Shown one piece after another: positions 23,462 through 35,140 of a stretch of DNA of 64,000 nucleotides. The number at the start of each line of letters is the position of its first letter. Positions within the stretch are counted from its first letter, which is position 1. The DNA comes from Trichobilharzia szidati (taxonomy: Eukaryota > Platyhelminthes > Trematoda > Strigeidida > Schistosomatidae), in the NCBI GenBank assembly GCA_944472155.2, contig OX235279.1:139348920-139412919 (forward strand), in the 5' to 3' direction. The translations under genes were made by a program, and so were the position numbers. The notes beneath the pieces were generated by a model. The model ran no database searches. It was not told where the DNA came from and worked only from the letters and a program-made list of their open reading frames with translations.

Positions 23462-23736
23462 CTACACCCAACACATGCAATAGGAATGAATCATCACTCA
23501 TACCTGAAATATGGAAAATAATACTACCAATCAAATCAAGTGAAAAACAATGGAACTATATAAATGAATTTAGGAAGTCGTGTGATTAACTTGATATGAT
23601 TATGAGCAATAAATTGTGCTCGAAACGTCATCAGTAAATATTACTGTATAACACTGTGAGACTCTATCAAAATAAAATTTACCCATAGTGGAATTACACT
23701 CTACCACAGTCCCAAAGTTTTATTCTTATATCAATA
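23462..23736 (+). repeat. Reversed terminal repeat of Penelope-like element
   Basis: This is the reverse complement of sequence at 21497-21725 and 23330-23448. At 23596-23629 it carries a hammerhead-ribozyme-like layout: an ATGATTA box where CTGATGA is expected, a GAGC/GCTC stem, and GAAACGTC. Confidence 0.7.
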
Positions 23737-23750
23737 AAACACTGAGCGTT

Positions 23751-24150
23751 GTTTGTACCAGACAATGGTGTGAACCCACATCTGCTCCCCTGATCCACTC
23801 TCTCTCCAACACACTGAGTCTACACTTTCTTCAGCAACACTCAGGTGAAGCCTGTCTGAATTTTGGTGAGTGCATCATGTGGAATCGATATCTCTGGCCT
23901 TGTGTGTACCCATGTGTTTGTACACAATACCTCCAATCGCTAAATCATTGAAAGCACAGATGTCTGCGAAGAATTCTCCGTCATCATTGATCTCGTTCAT
24001 AGGCTTTCAACACATGATGAATACTCTTCGTATATTATTTAATGCCGGTTCAGCATTCATGTCACTTACTGGAATTTTGTCCACTAGCGCTTGTGTTTGT
24101 TCTAGTTTCTTGCTTCTCATGCTTTTCCTGCTTTATTTCACAAAGCGTTT
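23751..24150 (-). mobile_element. Degenerate RTE endonuclease fragment (mirror of 740-1124)
   Basis: Continuation of the right arm after the Penelope-like insertion. It is the reverse complement of 740-1124, with endonuclease-tail remnants such as CTHQN and GSHHCLV on the minus strand. It is diverged from the left copy by small indels. Confidence 0.6.
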
Positions 24151-24239
24151 CATTGTTTGCTTCTAACGTTTTCACTTCAATCATGTTAGGGTTTCCCAGT
24201 TGGAGACATTTCACTACTACATATGGAAGACAGCAGGAC

Positions 24240-25420
24240 TAGACAGCATTCCCCAACCCGAAGCACGGTACAGACAACACGAGACTGCAGCCGATATGAT
24301 CACGCCATTATTGCATATGGTTTTCAGTGAAGGAGGGTGTATACTGATTGGATGAAACACTAAACGCCATGTAAGATACTAGGTAACGTCATCCTGGAGA
24401 GAATAAAAGACGCACGGGATGCAGAACTACTCCAGCTCTACCACAAAAAGCTGGATTCACGAAAGCCAAATCATCATGTGCTGGTCAAATTGCAACTCTG
24501 CGCATCATCATCATCATCACTGAACAAAGCATAGAGTGCCAGTCAAATCTCTCTCCACCTCAACTTCATCGACTTCGAACAAAGGGCCTTCAACAGACAG
24601 CGTTGACTGAGAAGTCATTTGAAAACTACTGCAACACCATCGCGTACAGTGTCCAAATCCTCACCAACCTCATCCAACCGATGGCTATATGACAATGCCT
24701 GTCACGTGTCAGCAGATCCACCAACGGAAAACTCGGTGAGGTGTTTGAAGTGAATGCAGAAGTAAGACAAGCTGGCTGGCTGGCTGCCTGGCTATTATCA
24801 CCCACGATGACACTCGTAATTGTCGTTGACTGGATTATGCGTCATAGTGTGTGTTGGCAGTGAGAAGACAGGAATACGCTCGAACACCGATAAGAAGACT
24901 CTAGAACAACTGGAGACTCCATAGGTGACTTTTGTCTGATGTCACACAAACTCGAAAATACACAGACGAAAACCAACAAGTTGGCAGAAGTGGCAGGTGG
25001 TGAAGATAGAACTTCAAGCGAGCACAGAGAAGCGAGTGCTGATGAAGATAGCTGACCAACCAACCAACCAACAGCAACAACAACCAGCACCAGTCACCAT
25101 CAATGGGAGAAATATGAAGGAGGTCACATCTCACAGTTAACCAGGCAGCATAGACTCATTACTGCTAAACAGCAAGTGTCCGGACATAGAAACCGGAGTC
25201 GGAATGGTGAAACAGACCTTCGTCATTCCGATATCGGTTTGCAAATCCTCCGCATAATCCTCAGCATAATAACGAAATTCGAATTTCCAACACATGCTAA
25301 GTCACTTCCTCTATATGGGTCAGAGACTAGGCGCGTGATCCCTCGCAGATTGCATATCATAACGAGAGAAATTGCCAGTGGCAGAGTGTTCACTGTCACT
25401 TTCGATTGACTACAACTATC
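24240..25420 (+). mobile_element. Degenerate RTE RT fragment, copy 3
   Basis: The plus strand reads ILERIKDARDAELLQLYH, then AGFTKAKSS..., QIATL, NFIDFEQRAFNRQR (family IDFEKAFDSVDR), VVDWIMRHSV, DFCLMSHKLENTQTK and SLPLYGSETRRV. This is a recognisable but stop-ridden RTE reverse transcriptase 3' half. It ends about 230 bp upstream of the TATA box of secreted gene copy 2. Confidence 0.7.
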
Positions 25421-25646
25421 GATCCTCAAAACACGCTCCAATACACTCCACTCGAATTCGACATCACTATTCAACTATATCACATCTACACCTCTTAAAC
25501 ACAACCACATATCACCTTTACAACTATCATTCGTACCAGTAGTGATCAACTTTCATTGACCTACTTCACAATGACCTCAATCCTCATCATTCCATACCAC
25601 ACCTAATCTCTATCATGTCACGGATTATACTTCACACACACACAAG

Positions 25647-25656
25647 TATATATATA
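25647..25656 (+). promoter_or_regulatory. TATA box of secreted gene copy 2
   Basis: TATATATATA, 40 bp before the ATG, following a CACACACACA run. A start of transcription about 30 bp downstream would give a leader of roughly 20 nt. Confidence 0.6.
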
Positions 25657-25695
25657 GACGAGTAACGCAAAAGGACGCCAATCACACTCATACAA

Positions 25696-25944
25696 ATGAT
25701 CACATCCATGTTGTTCAAGGTGGTTGTGTTGCTGTGTGTGACACATCATTTACTGTCAGGTGCTCACACGATGACGACAACACCTTCATCCTCGAATACA
25801 ACACAGGCTCCGTCTGTCAACACCAATGAGACCTCGACGGAAAGTCAGTACACCTTCACATCTTCATCCGAACCAACTGTAGTCACGTTGAACACAGAGT
25901 CGGTGAATGCTTCTCAAGTATCAGAAGCTGCGAAGAAGGCTTGA
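25696..25944 (+). CDS. Secreted Thr/Ser-rich small protein, copy 2
   Basis: The 82-residue protein is identical to that of copies 1 and 3: signal peptide (residues 1 to about 24), a Thr/Ser-rich mature region, sequons at Asn34, Asn44 and Asn71, and C-terminal AAKKA. The ATG at 25696 is the first after the TATA box and gives the signal peptide, which supports this start. The stop is followed by a GCTAGC-rich palindromic run (about 25992-26012) in the 3' untranslated region, then AATAAA. It is inverted relative to copy 1 and 3,578 bp upstream of copy 3 in direct orientation. The function is unknown. Confidence 0.7.
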   Translation: MITSMLFKVVVLLCVTHHLLSGAHTMTTTPSSSNTTQAPSVNTNETSTESQYTFTSSSEPTVVTLNTESVNASQVSEAAKKA

Positions 25945-26120
25945 ATCTGAATCGATCCAGACGAGGAGTGGATGGAGATGAATGTTTGTAGCTAGCCAGC
26001 TAGCTAGCTAGCTTAGTCAGCCAATAATTTCGATGGTGTTTTTCAACAGAGTTCACAGTCTGCTGACTTCAATGAGTGCAGAACATCCATTGTACGTGTT
26101 ATTGTACGTGTTTTGACTGA

Positions 26121-26126
26121 AATAAA
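26121..26126 (+). terminator. Polyadenylation signal, secreted gene copy 2
   Basis: AATAAA about 175 bp after the stop, in ACTGAAATAAATATG. The same context is found in the other two copies. Confidence 0.7.
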
Positions 26127-26640
26127 TATGTGTTGATTGTATTGATTCTCCAGTGTCTTGATTCATTACTTGTACATGCAGCGAGACAGACTGTTCAGTG
26201 TTACTGTGTGAATTCGTGCTGACTGATTAATTTAGGGAATAGGTAGGAATGCTGTCTGCATGCACACTGTGTTAGGAAATGAATTTTGAAAATCTTTAGT
26301 TTAGAAGACTATCAATACTGTGAGCACGAAAATTTACTAACCTGTATTCATGTGAAACGTGATCATAGTCTCGAAGACTCTGAAATGTATTCTATTGTTG
26401 TGAATAATCCGTTGAATATTTGAACAGTTCGGTTCCCCTCAGAATATCTAAACGCTCACTGTAACAGAGCAAAACAACTGGTATATTCTACTGGAATCAA
26501 CAGATTTTTAAGCTTGAGTCCTCCAAGAACTTCATCCTAATATAGAAAAAATCCCTGTTGAGACATTTAGAAAGCAAAAGGATTGAGCGAAGAAAGATTT
26601 ACTTGTCAATTAGATCCTCATCTCTGACTCTACTCTAATA

Positions 26641-26662
26641 CATATATATATATATATATATC
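26641..26662. repeat. TA dinucleotide microsatellite
   Basis: About ten TA repeats between gene copy 2 and the second Penelope-like element. Confidence 0.9.
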
Positions 26663-27266
26663 ATTTTTATTACAATAAACAACAATTTACCAATCGAGTG
26701 GCGATATGTTTGTTAACAATAATTAGCCAGTGTCAACGTGTCAATGGGGTGATAATTAACGAAGAAAATTAATGCAAACAATTAAAATGTAGAAATGGGT
26801 GCAACAGGTGGATTGCATAATGCATAATTTTGGAAAGATGAAGAGTAAGTAATTAAGGAGTAAGCGTGTGCACAGGTTGATCACGTAACAGATTGTTGAG
26901 GAAAATAAAACGATTTGGACAATGATGGCTTGTAACTGAAGATGAAGTAGTCACAATAATAGAATAATAATTTGAACAATTATAATTTTCAGAGGTTTAG
27001 AGTGAGTGGAGAGAAGTAGTCCGGTTTATACATTCATGTAACGATGAGCAAGGTAAGGAATGTGGCTGTACAAATTTCTTCTTAACACACAGGTTTGGCC
27101 TCTTCAGATGGATTCCTATTGTTTCAGCTGTATGTAGAAGACGAACTCGTAAAGCGAAATTAAGATGAGTAGGAATGCCATAAATAATTTTGAGTATTTT
27201 GCTGACATCAATTTTGTGCTCACTACCTACAAGGTGTGCTAAAATAGAGCTACGAATAGATCTTGT

Positions 27267-27494
27267 TTATCCCTTGCTTAACCATGCTGGATGATGTTTG
27301 GAAATACGATGCTGAACCTGCTTATATGTACGCCCGATGTAGCTGGCTCCGCAGCTGCAGTCAAACTGGTAGATACACATTGAGGAGGCAAATTTAGATA
27401 GTTTATCCTTATTTCTTGAACATAGAATAGGAGTGGTAGTGAAGAGACAACGTACGTCTGCTGCATAATAAGCTCTTTTAACTGCATTCTTCAC
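27267..27494 (-). pseudogene. GIY-YIG endonuclease remnant of Penelope-like element 2
   Basis: The segment CIYQFDC-C-GASYIGRTYKQVQHR is the characteristic Penelope GIY-YIG start, with a Cys pair between the two halves and the Arg of the second helix. The upstream Cys-rich linker is partly kept. It is connected to the RT only through a broken frame near 27500. Confidence 0.75.
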
Positions 27495-27522
27495 GCAGTG
27501 TGATATTATTTCGCTGATGTTC

Positions 27523-27984
27523 TCACTGAGGAACTGTAGTGTTATGAACAGTGGATTTTTGAGGCTGTTGCCATACTGACACTCCTATTTTTTTCTCGAT
27601 GAACTTATCTGGATAACCATATTTTCTAAGTAATTCTGTGATAATCTTAAGCTCCTCATTGAGGCAGTCGTCTGAACAGATTAACCTAGCTCTATGAACC
27701 AGACACTTTACCAGGTTACGTTTATATTTCAAGTGTGCAAAACTCAAAAAATGAGTGTACTGACCTGTTGTCATAGGTTTCCTATACACACTCCTTCTTA
27801 GTGTGCCATCTACTTTCCTTGCCAGGAAGACGTCTAGGAATGAGATACTGTCAGTACTCTCTTTCTCTACGGTAACGTTTATTGCTGAATGGGCATCATT
27901 AAACTTGTCAAGGATGTTCATTCCTTCACTCTCGTTTTTCACAATCAGAAATGTATCATCCAAATATCGAGAGCAGAATTCCAA
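27523..27984 (-). pseudogene. Penelope-like RT palm end and thumb
   Basis: The frame starts just before RYLDDTFLIV, which holds the catalytic Asp pair. It continues through SISFLDVFLARK, VYRKPMTTGQYTHFLSFAHLKYKRN and the basic thumb region typical of Penelope RTs. The upstream palm lies in other frames at 28022-28285 and 28373-28561. Confidence 0.8.
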
Positions 27985-29224
27985 CTCATTAATTACTCCT
28001 TTCAGTGGTCCATTCTCTCACTTAGCGAGGAAAAAAATCATCTGGGACTGGACCTAATGGGGAACCGATAGCTACACCATCAGTTTGTTTGTAATATTCC
28101 TTATTGAATAAGAAATGAACATTCATTGTACATCTTAAAATAAGTTCCTTCGAGGAGGATACAGAAATGCCGATGTCCACGTTTCGCTTAGTAATCTCAT
28201 CACATGTGAAATCCGCTGTCTCCATTAACGGTACATTGGCGAACAAGGAGGATACATCAAATGATATCATAAACTTGTCGTTCACATTAAGATCTCTTAT
28301 TTTTCGACAAATTCGAAACTACCGTTTACGCTCTCTCTGTCTTACCAATTCATTATGCAGAGGTTCCAGGAGCTATATTGGAAAATGTCCTGTTGCGTGA
28401 TATGGTGAATTACACATGTCCAGCACTGGTCGAAGTGGCAAACCAATTTTATGCACTTTTGGTAGTCCATATAATCTTAGTGTAACCATGTCAGTAGGCT
28501 TCGATGTAACTCCCATTAACTTATTTCCAAATAAATGATTCAAAGTAAAGTCACCGTTCACCTACTATGTCTTTGACTTTGAACTTTTGTTGTCCCATCT
28601 CACAGCTGATGGTAGATGAATTCTTGATAATTCTGAGGGGTTCTTCACTTAAACGCGGGTTACTGATTTGTCCTACAGCTGCCTTCATCCTGTATTTTGT
28701 ATCCAGAATTCATATATGAAGACATCTACAAATAATTAGACTTTGTATGTATCAAATGTTAAAAATACTGTGGTTTGTAATCTGTGATTCTTCATGATTA
28801 CATATTCTCATATCCCGTTTGGCAGCTTGCAAAATATATACTGACAGAGTGTGAGAATTCGGAATACAAATTTATCACTTAAACTTGACAAGAGATGTTT
28901 ATTCAAAGTAAAATATTCAGTGTGATTGAGAGTAAACTGAGTAACGAAATACATCCTTTGCAGGGCAGAAACGCCATAACAACGACCGACATTTTAGGAT
29001 ATAATCTTATTTATTACATTCAATTCCAGAAAAAGTCAAAAAGATTATCAAACTATATCACTTCTACACCTCTTAAACACAACCACATATCACCTTTACA
29101 ACTATCATTCGTACCAGTAGTGATCAACTTTCATTGACCTACTTCACAATGACCTCAATCCTCATCATTCCATACCACACCTAATCTCTATCATGTCACG
29201 GATTATACTTCACACACACACAAG

Positions 29225-29234
29225 TATATATATA
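29225..29234 (+). promoter_or_regulatory. TATA box of secreted gene copy 3
   Basis: TATATATATA, 40 bp before the ATG. The leader differs from copy 2 by one base (CCAATCAAACTC versus CCAATCACACTC). Confidence 0.6.
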
Positions 29235-29273
29235 GACGAGTAACGCAAAAGGACGCCAATCAAACTCATACAA

Positions 29274-29522
29274 ATGATCACATCCATGTTGTTCAAGGTG
29301 GTTGTGTTGCTGTGTGTGACACATCATTTACTGTCAGGTGCTCACACGATGACGACAACACCTTCATCCTCGAATACAACACAGGCTCCGTCTGTCAACA
29401 CCAATGAGACCTCGACGGAAAGTCAGTACACCTTCACATCTTCATCCGAACCAACTGTAGTCACGTTGAACACAGAGTCGGTGAATGCTTCTCAAGTATC
29501 AGAAGCTGCGAAGAAGGCTTGA
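29274..29522 (+). CDS. Secreted Thr/Ser-rich small protein, copy 3
   Basis: The protein is identical to copies 1 and 2, with the same signal peptide, three N-glycosylation sequons and Thr/Ser-rich tail. Upstream identity covers about 220 bp including the TATA box. Downstream identity covers the 3' untranslated region and AATAAA at 29699-29704. The whole transcription unit was therefore duplicated, not just the coding part. It lies between Penelope-like element 2 and block D. The function is unknown. Confidence 0.7.
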   Translation: MITSMLFKVVVLLCVTHHLLSGAHTMTTTPSSSNTTQAPSVNTNETSTESQYTFTSSSEPTVVTLNTESVNASQVSEAAKKA

Positions 29523-29698
29523 ATCTGAATCGATCCAGACGAGGAGTGGATGGAGATGAATGTTTGTAGCTAGCCAGCTAGCTAGCTAGCTTAGTCAGCC
29601 AATAATTTCGATGGTGTTTTTCAACAGAGTTCACAGTCTGCTGACTTCAATGAGTGCAGAACATCCATTGTACGTGTTATTGTACGTGTTTTGACTGA

Positions 29699-29704
29699 AA
29701 TAAA
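29699..29704 (+). terminator. Polyadenylation signal, secreted gene copy 3
   Basis: AATAAA at the same distance from the stop as in copies 1 and 2. Confidence 0.7.
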
Positions 29705-31428
29705 TATGTGTTGACTGTATTGATTCTCCAGTGTCTTGATTCATTACTTGTACATGCAGCGAGACAGACTGTTCAGTGTTACTGTGTCAATTCGTGCTGA
29801 CTGATTAATTTAGGGAATAGGTAGGTATTCAGCTGTTCGTCTGATTTCTGTGTCTTTGTGTAGTTGTGATTCCGATGTGACTGTTCCTTGCATCATATTG
29901 TCTCGAAAGTTTAGTAACTGGTGCCTTGAACTGCATGCATTGTTAGCCGCCAGCAATCACCTCTTCATTCACAGGTATTGTCTGGTGGGACAAGTAGCAA
30001 GCAGGTGAAGCTTGCTTCTCCTGTACACCACTTCGATCAGAAAACCAATCTCATAGAGAATACAACTGGAGAACTCAGGCGATGAAGGATGCTAACAGCC
30101 ATTACGAAAGATCTTCCTGCATCTACAACAAAATTCGGTGTCCAAAAGTCTATTTTACTCAGTCCTTTATGGATAAGATTTTATTTATTTTATTTTACTG
30201 AGTTCTGTTGCGACTCACTGAATTTCGCGTTTATTTATAAAGGCTGTCACAAATTTGGACATGGAATTATTCGAAACGGACCCCATCTCTCCAGTCAGTA
30301 AACAACTTCCAAACTGCTTCTCTGTCGTACTAGATTTGAGTGCAGAACTCACCTTTTGTGCTTTGCATAGCTGACAAGAGGAGCTCAATGGAATATACAC
30401 TAATTTCACAAAGCGAATCGACCTGGTATCGACTGTAATCAAACGGAAAATCGAAAATCTGAATGTCATATGGGAGTGTGCACCTCAAACCCACACTTTA
30501 GTTACGAAGTCACTACACCCTTGGGGATTATCCATCTCATTCTTCGCCTTTGTCTTCTATTCACTATCATAGAACTGTGCTGGTCAACGAATCGAGCGTC
30601 ATTCATAGGAATACTAGTTCAGGTTCGGTCAGTCACACAAGTCATCTTCGATAAGACTATTGACTGTTCCCTTCCAATACCGACAGCTGTGTAAGCAATG
30701 CTTGACTTGAGTAATCGCAACTCTCAAGTTCAAAAGTTGCTTTCAGGCATCCATCGAATGACGCATTTACTGGGCCTTCACTCACTTCAGCTTCCCTGTG
30801 TCTTCTGTCATACAATTCCTGCTTCAGTAGGTTACTAGATACCAGCAGAGACCAGTTAGATCACGTTCATAGTATTCTGATGGTTTCACATTGTCTGACG
30901 AACACCATTAAATTAGAGTCACTGAGAGCGAATGCATAGGTCTCCAGGAGCTGGAACTTCTACAAAGCCGAACGAACTATAACCAGGTCAGCTTCCCAAT
31001 ATCCCTTATAACTGTCGAGAACTATCCACTTTGAAAACGCGTTTACATTATTCCAGGCTACGTGAACAGTAGTTCTCTGCTCACAGACTTCGGCAGAACA
31101 CAATACATGTTTAGTGCGTGAATGATTCACAGGTAGAATGCTTTCCACCCACACATGTGGTGTGGCTTCAATTCCCAACCGACTCATTCTGATACCTCGT
31201 CTGTAGTGTATGCAGCTTAATGCTCGTTAGTATTCGTAATGAATAAAAGACTCACAATGAAGCCTATCACTCCATCTGTTAGCCTCATAGCTTTGCTCTG
31301 TAACCTACTTAACTTTCTTCAAGGCTTCTACCCACCACAGAACTCTGTTGAAATCAATCATGTCCTAGGCGTAACAGTGCGAATTCCGCTCTTTACCTGT
31401 CCCGCTGTAGTCGTTTCAGCTGTCTGTA

Positions 31429-31785
<357 letters not shown>

Positions 31786-31882
31786 TGTCTGTATTGTTGC
31801 GTATACCGTTGAAATTAAACGTATTCATACTCGTTCATATATCCACTGACAAGCAAGAGTGTGACTGCCAAAAGTATCTATC

Positions 31883-32600
31883 GTCGAAAGTTGTCGGATT
31901 CATAAGTACCACGCACCAGAACCAGTTATGCCGATATTACGAAACTGCACTCCTTATGCCGCTTAGTTAAATGCCAAGGACTATGGCCGCAATCGTCGAA
32001 TGAGTATAGAGTTGTATACTAATGATTTGGCTATCATAACTGACGACATCTATCTGCACCAAGTGGATTATACCAATTCAACTTGTCTACGAAGACAAAA
32101 ATAAGACAATTAGAAGACACGTTAAAATGCTTAGGTAAATAAGTCAAGTACTGTTTTGGAAAAAAGGAGATTACTAGTATTATTACAAAGTCTTCCACTC
32201 ATTTCATTTCTTTCTATTCCTACCATTTCTTGCGTCAGCGTTACTTTCTTATAGTTCACTGTTACTTCTTCGTTGCACCCTATTTACACAATGCAAGAAA
32301 TTGAGAAAATGAGTGCAATACTTATAATAACACTTGTAAGTGGTATTCAAAACAGTTGTAAAGATTACATTACAGGATTGTTAAGGACACTTCATATTTG
32401 GTATTAGTAGTGACAGTGAAATCACATATGTATATTTATATACATATATATTTATTTACCAGAAAAAATTGTAAATAATAGGGTTGGTAACTAAAATTGT
32501 CAGTTAATTGAGGTAGTGTGACCGTAGATTAAAAGTAGATAATAAAAGGGCCACTTATTTACCTAACAACACAGTAATTCATAAGTCTTACGCTTTACGT
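31883..32600. other. Stretch without recognised gene
   Basis: AT-rich sequence with a TATA-type simple run near 32425-32460. No open frame with a recognisable domain. Confidence 0.6.
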
Positions 32601-33560
32601 TGCCTCTGCCACATACAACACTGATTGTCTATATGTGGTATCGCTGAGTTCCCACGCTTGGTTGAACGATCATATAATCTTTTATACTGACTTCTGGTTC
32701 CATCAGATGAAATTAAAGGGAAGAGCTGAGAATAGAGGGGATGTTGAGGGTTAGACAGTATAGATTTACACCATTTCTCGTATCAGTTTAGATGTCTTTC
32801 AACTAATGCATTAACGAGATGACTAAATGGTACACCACTTGCCCTCATGATAATCTTAATACCCTGCACAATACGACATAGCCGCTTTCGAGTGATTCAG
32901 GAAAGAATAAGGGGGAGCAGTAAAGACCAATGCAAGAGTTAACAAATTGTAAAAATAGAGGTTGAATGATTCCTGATTGTCTTGACTACATAACGTGGTA
33001 AGCTGCAATGAAGGTTTTCCTAGAAATCGTCAAGATATAGAGTGACCAAGAAAGACCAGAGAATGGAACTACTCCAAGGTATTTCATGTTAGACTTAGTT
33101 TCTGTTACAGTGCCCTCTTTGATACAAGCATCTTGTGACCGACACAGTTCTCGTAGTTCACGATTATGAGTGTAGGGAGAAATAACTGCCTGACATTTAG
33201 AGGGATTTAAAGTAAGACCATATACCTTAGACTACCGATAGGGAGCAGTTAAGTTTGCTGCAGTCACATTGTAACATGACAGGAAGTGAGACGCGTATTT
33301 GACGAAGTTGCTCTCATTAGAAAGAGGAAAGTCATGTAAGACGAGAGAGAAAAAAGAAAAGGAGAGATAACAATACCCTGGGGAACACCAGCTTCAGCAA
33401 GCGAGGCGGAAGATTTGCCCTAATACACAGTATTTGATAATGCAACCAATCAACTGCCCAGGACTCGTGTTTGCACGACCGAAACTTTGCTCGACTAATG
33501 CCATCTAGGTCCTGAGTCAACAACAACGGTATATGCTGAATGACTGAAACCTTAGCACAA
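32600..33560 (-). mobile_element. Degenerate non-LTR retrotransposon RT fragment
   Basis: Minus-strand pieces from 33560 downward read like the second half of a non-LTR RT: an AGVPQG-like site followed by LFSLVLHDFPLSNESNFVKYA with the YADD core lost, GLTLNPSKCQAVIS, and NMKYLGVVPFSGLSW. They are spread over several frames with stops. It differs from the CR1 and RTE fragments elsewhere in the window. The clade was not determined. Confidence 0.6.
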
Positions 33561-33589
33561 AAGTGACAAAGCACAAAAACACTTGCAAA

Positions 33590-33985
33590 GTAGGAGACGA
33601 GTCCCGGGTGGAAGAAGAGATTACTGAAAGGTATCGAGTGCTAGGTAAGGCGGGAAAATCAATAGACGAGACTGTGAAATTACATCGACTGAGATGGTTA
33701 GGACATGTGCTACGTATGCCTAGTCATCGCCTTCCTCGACAATGGGCAATGTTAGCTGATATAGGGCCAGGCTGGAAAAGAGCTGGCGGCGATCAAACGA
33801 AAACATGGCACCAGTCAATGAAATCTACAACAGTTAGTTTAAGCTAGCCACGTAGGAAGATGTAGACTAGCTTCCTGGTTGGGGTCCTCGGGACTGTAAA
33901 AACCAATGGTTGGAGACAATCGGTGACATGGCTCAAAATCGTGCTCAGTGGCACAGATGCATCCACTCCTTGTGACTTATGATTT
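33590..33985 (+). mobile_element. Non-LTR element C-terminal fragment
   Basis: A frame at 33563-33847 contains VKLHRLRWLGHVLRMPSHRL, the post-RT signature found in RTE-like elements of flatworms, then GPGWKRAGGDQTKTWHQSMK. It continues in other frames with CRLPGWGP-like and MAQNRAQWHRCIHSL-like segments to about 33975. It is 5'-truncated and non-functional. Confidence 0.7.
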
Positions 33986-34152
33986 CCAATGAAAGTGTTT
34001 TGTTCTTCGTTATTACTACTCTTTTGTCTCACACCTCTGTTTACTGTCTATATTATGCATTTCTCCTACTTTCTTCTCTTCCTTTGTGTGCTACATGGAG
34101 TGTGGCGACTTGAACTGCCGTACATATGTGCAAAGTTCTATGTCGAAAACCG

Positions 34153-34171
34153 ACCGACCGACCGACCGACT
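34153..34171. repeat. GACC tetranucleotide microsatellite
   Basis: Between four and five units of GACC. Confidence 0.9.
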
Positions 34172-34619
34172 GATTATTCATTTAGCAAACAACCAGATTA
34201 AGAACTACACTTATCATTTGTTGACATTTCGGAGATCATTATTCAATGTTTTGCATTTAGCTTTGCCTAGACTGTGTCATTCTGCCTGGCTTTCAGTATG
34301 ACTCCGCAAAGAAGTCCAACTGTTTAGTTTACCACATTCAATGCACCACACAAAGTTTGAGACATAAAACTAAATGGAAGTTTAAGGGGCGAAAATTTGA
34401 GGGAGAATAAATAGTGACAAGGAAAAACATGAGTTGAAAAGATACGAGAGATTACACAGAGTGAATGCATCTGTGTCATTAACAAAGATTTGCAATCATA
34501 TCTCCAGTAGTTCTTCTAGCTGACTGTCAACGATTTTATGAACCAATACCAGCTTTTCATTTGACCGACCCAAACACATTTGGAACCTTAACATGTGCTG
34601 GCTAACACTGTCCCTCGAG

Positions 34620-35045
34620 GAAGGCGATGGCTTGGTGTGCCATCACGTGTTCTAACCATCTCAACCTATTCAGCTTCCCTACCTTGAAGACTAACTTACT
34701 CTCCTCACCTAACACTTTATGCGTAAACTCAACATCACTCGCCATATTATACTGCTTTACTCATGAGATAGAACACAGACACCTATGATCAAACACGGGT
34801 ATTCTTTTCATATTTTCCAGCATCAGGGTTTACTTCTCATAGTCTAGGTGGACAATATCATCAGCAAACTGTAAGTTGATGAGACTATTCCCTGATAAGT
34901 CTCTAAAGACAATTACAGATAATCCTACTAATATATGTCTGATTGGATTAAACTTTATGGATCCAGATAGCTGTCTATGTGCAAACATCGGTTGGTCGCA
35001 TGATGAATGTGTTGCTGGAGCCCAACTACAGCACACATTTTTCAT
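34620..35045 (-). mobile_element. Degenerate RT fragment with FADD motif
   Basis: On the minus strand 34830-35045 reads LSGNSLINLQFADDIVHLDYE, an RT catalytic segment. Further down, 34620-34740 carries a worn LGEESKLVFKVGKLNRLRWLEHV, the same C-terminal signature as at 33590. The same segment is on the plus strand at 46080-46340. It is a relic. Confidence 0.65.
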
Positions 35046-35140
35046 GGGCTGGTAATAAACAGAAAAAACAATTCAAGGATACGAGGACGTGTACCCTTGT
35101 GATACGTAGGTGATTGTTTTTTCAATTGTTTCTTCTCTAG

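Larger units (their letters stand above)
21497..23736 (-). mobile_element. Penelope-like element 1
   Basis: A 2.24-kb insertion flanked by a 14-bp target-site duplication. It has partial terminal repeats at 21497-21725 and 23330-23448, and a reversed copy at 23462-23736, a direct-plus-inverted arrangement characteristic of Penelope-like elements. It encodes a Penelope-type RT on the minus strand. The GIY-YIG endonuclease that normally follows the RT is absent, because the reading frame runs into the terminal repeat after the YVDD region. It is a truncated copy. Confidence 0.85.
24227..26250 (+). repeat. 2.0-kb inverted repeat, right arm
   Basis: This is the reverse complement of 15185-17208. 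It contains RTE RT fragment copy 3 and secreted gene copy 2. The match ends at 26250 (after GAATAGGTAGG), where unrelated sequence carrying the second Penelope-like element begins. Confidence 0.9.
27060..28720 (-). mobile_element. Penelope-like element 2, degenerate
   Basis: Minus-strand fragments in several frames give, from 28561 downward: RLYGLPKVHKIGLPLRPVLD, FMISFDVSSLFANVPL, YKQTDGVAIGSPLGPV, RYLDDTFLIV, SISFLDV and VYRKPMTTGQYTHF. They end with a worn GIY-YIG endonuclease (CIYQFDCSCGASYIGRTY...QHRISKHHPAWL, 27267-27494) and a C-terminal tail (IGIHLKRPNLCVKK). It is a different Penelope lineage from element 1 and keeps the endonuclease part. At least three frame breaks make it dead. It lies between secreted gene copies 2 and 3. 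Confidence 0.8.
29054..29924 (+). repeat. Third copy of secreted-gene block
   Basis: Direct repeat of 25476-26250 at an offset of 3,578 bp, continuing to 29924 with sequence found only in copy 1 (minus strand, about 15090-15185). It joins block D at 29923. The upstream RTE fragment of the other two copies is missing here. Confidence 0.9.
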
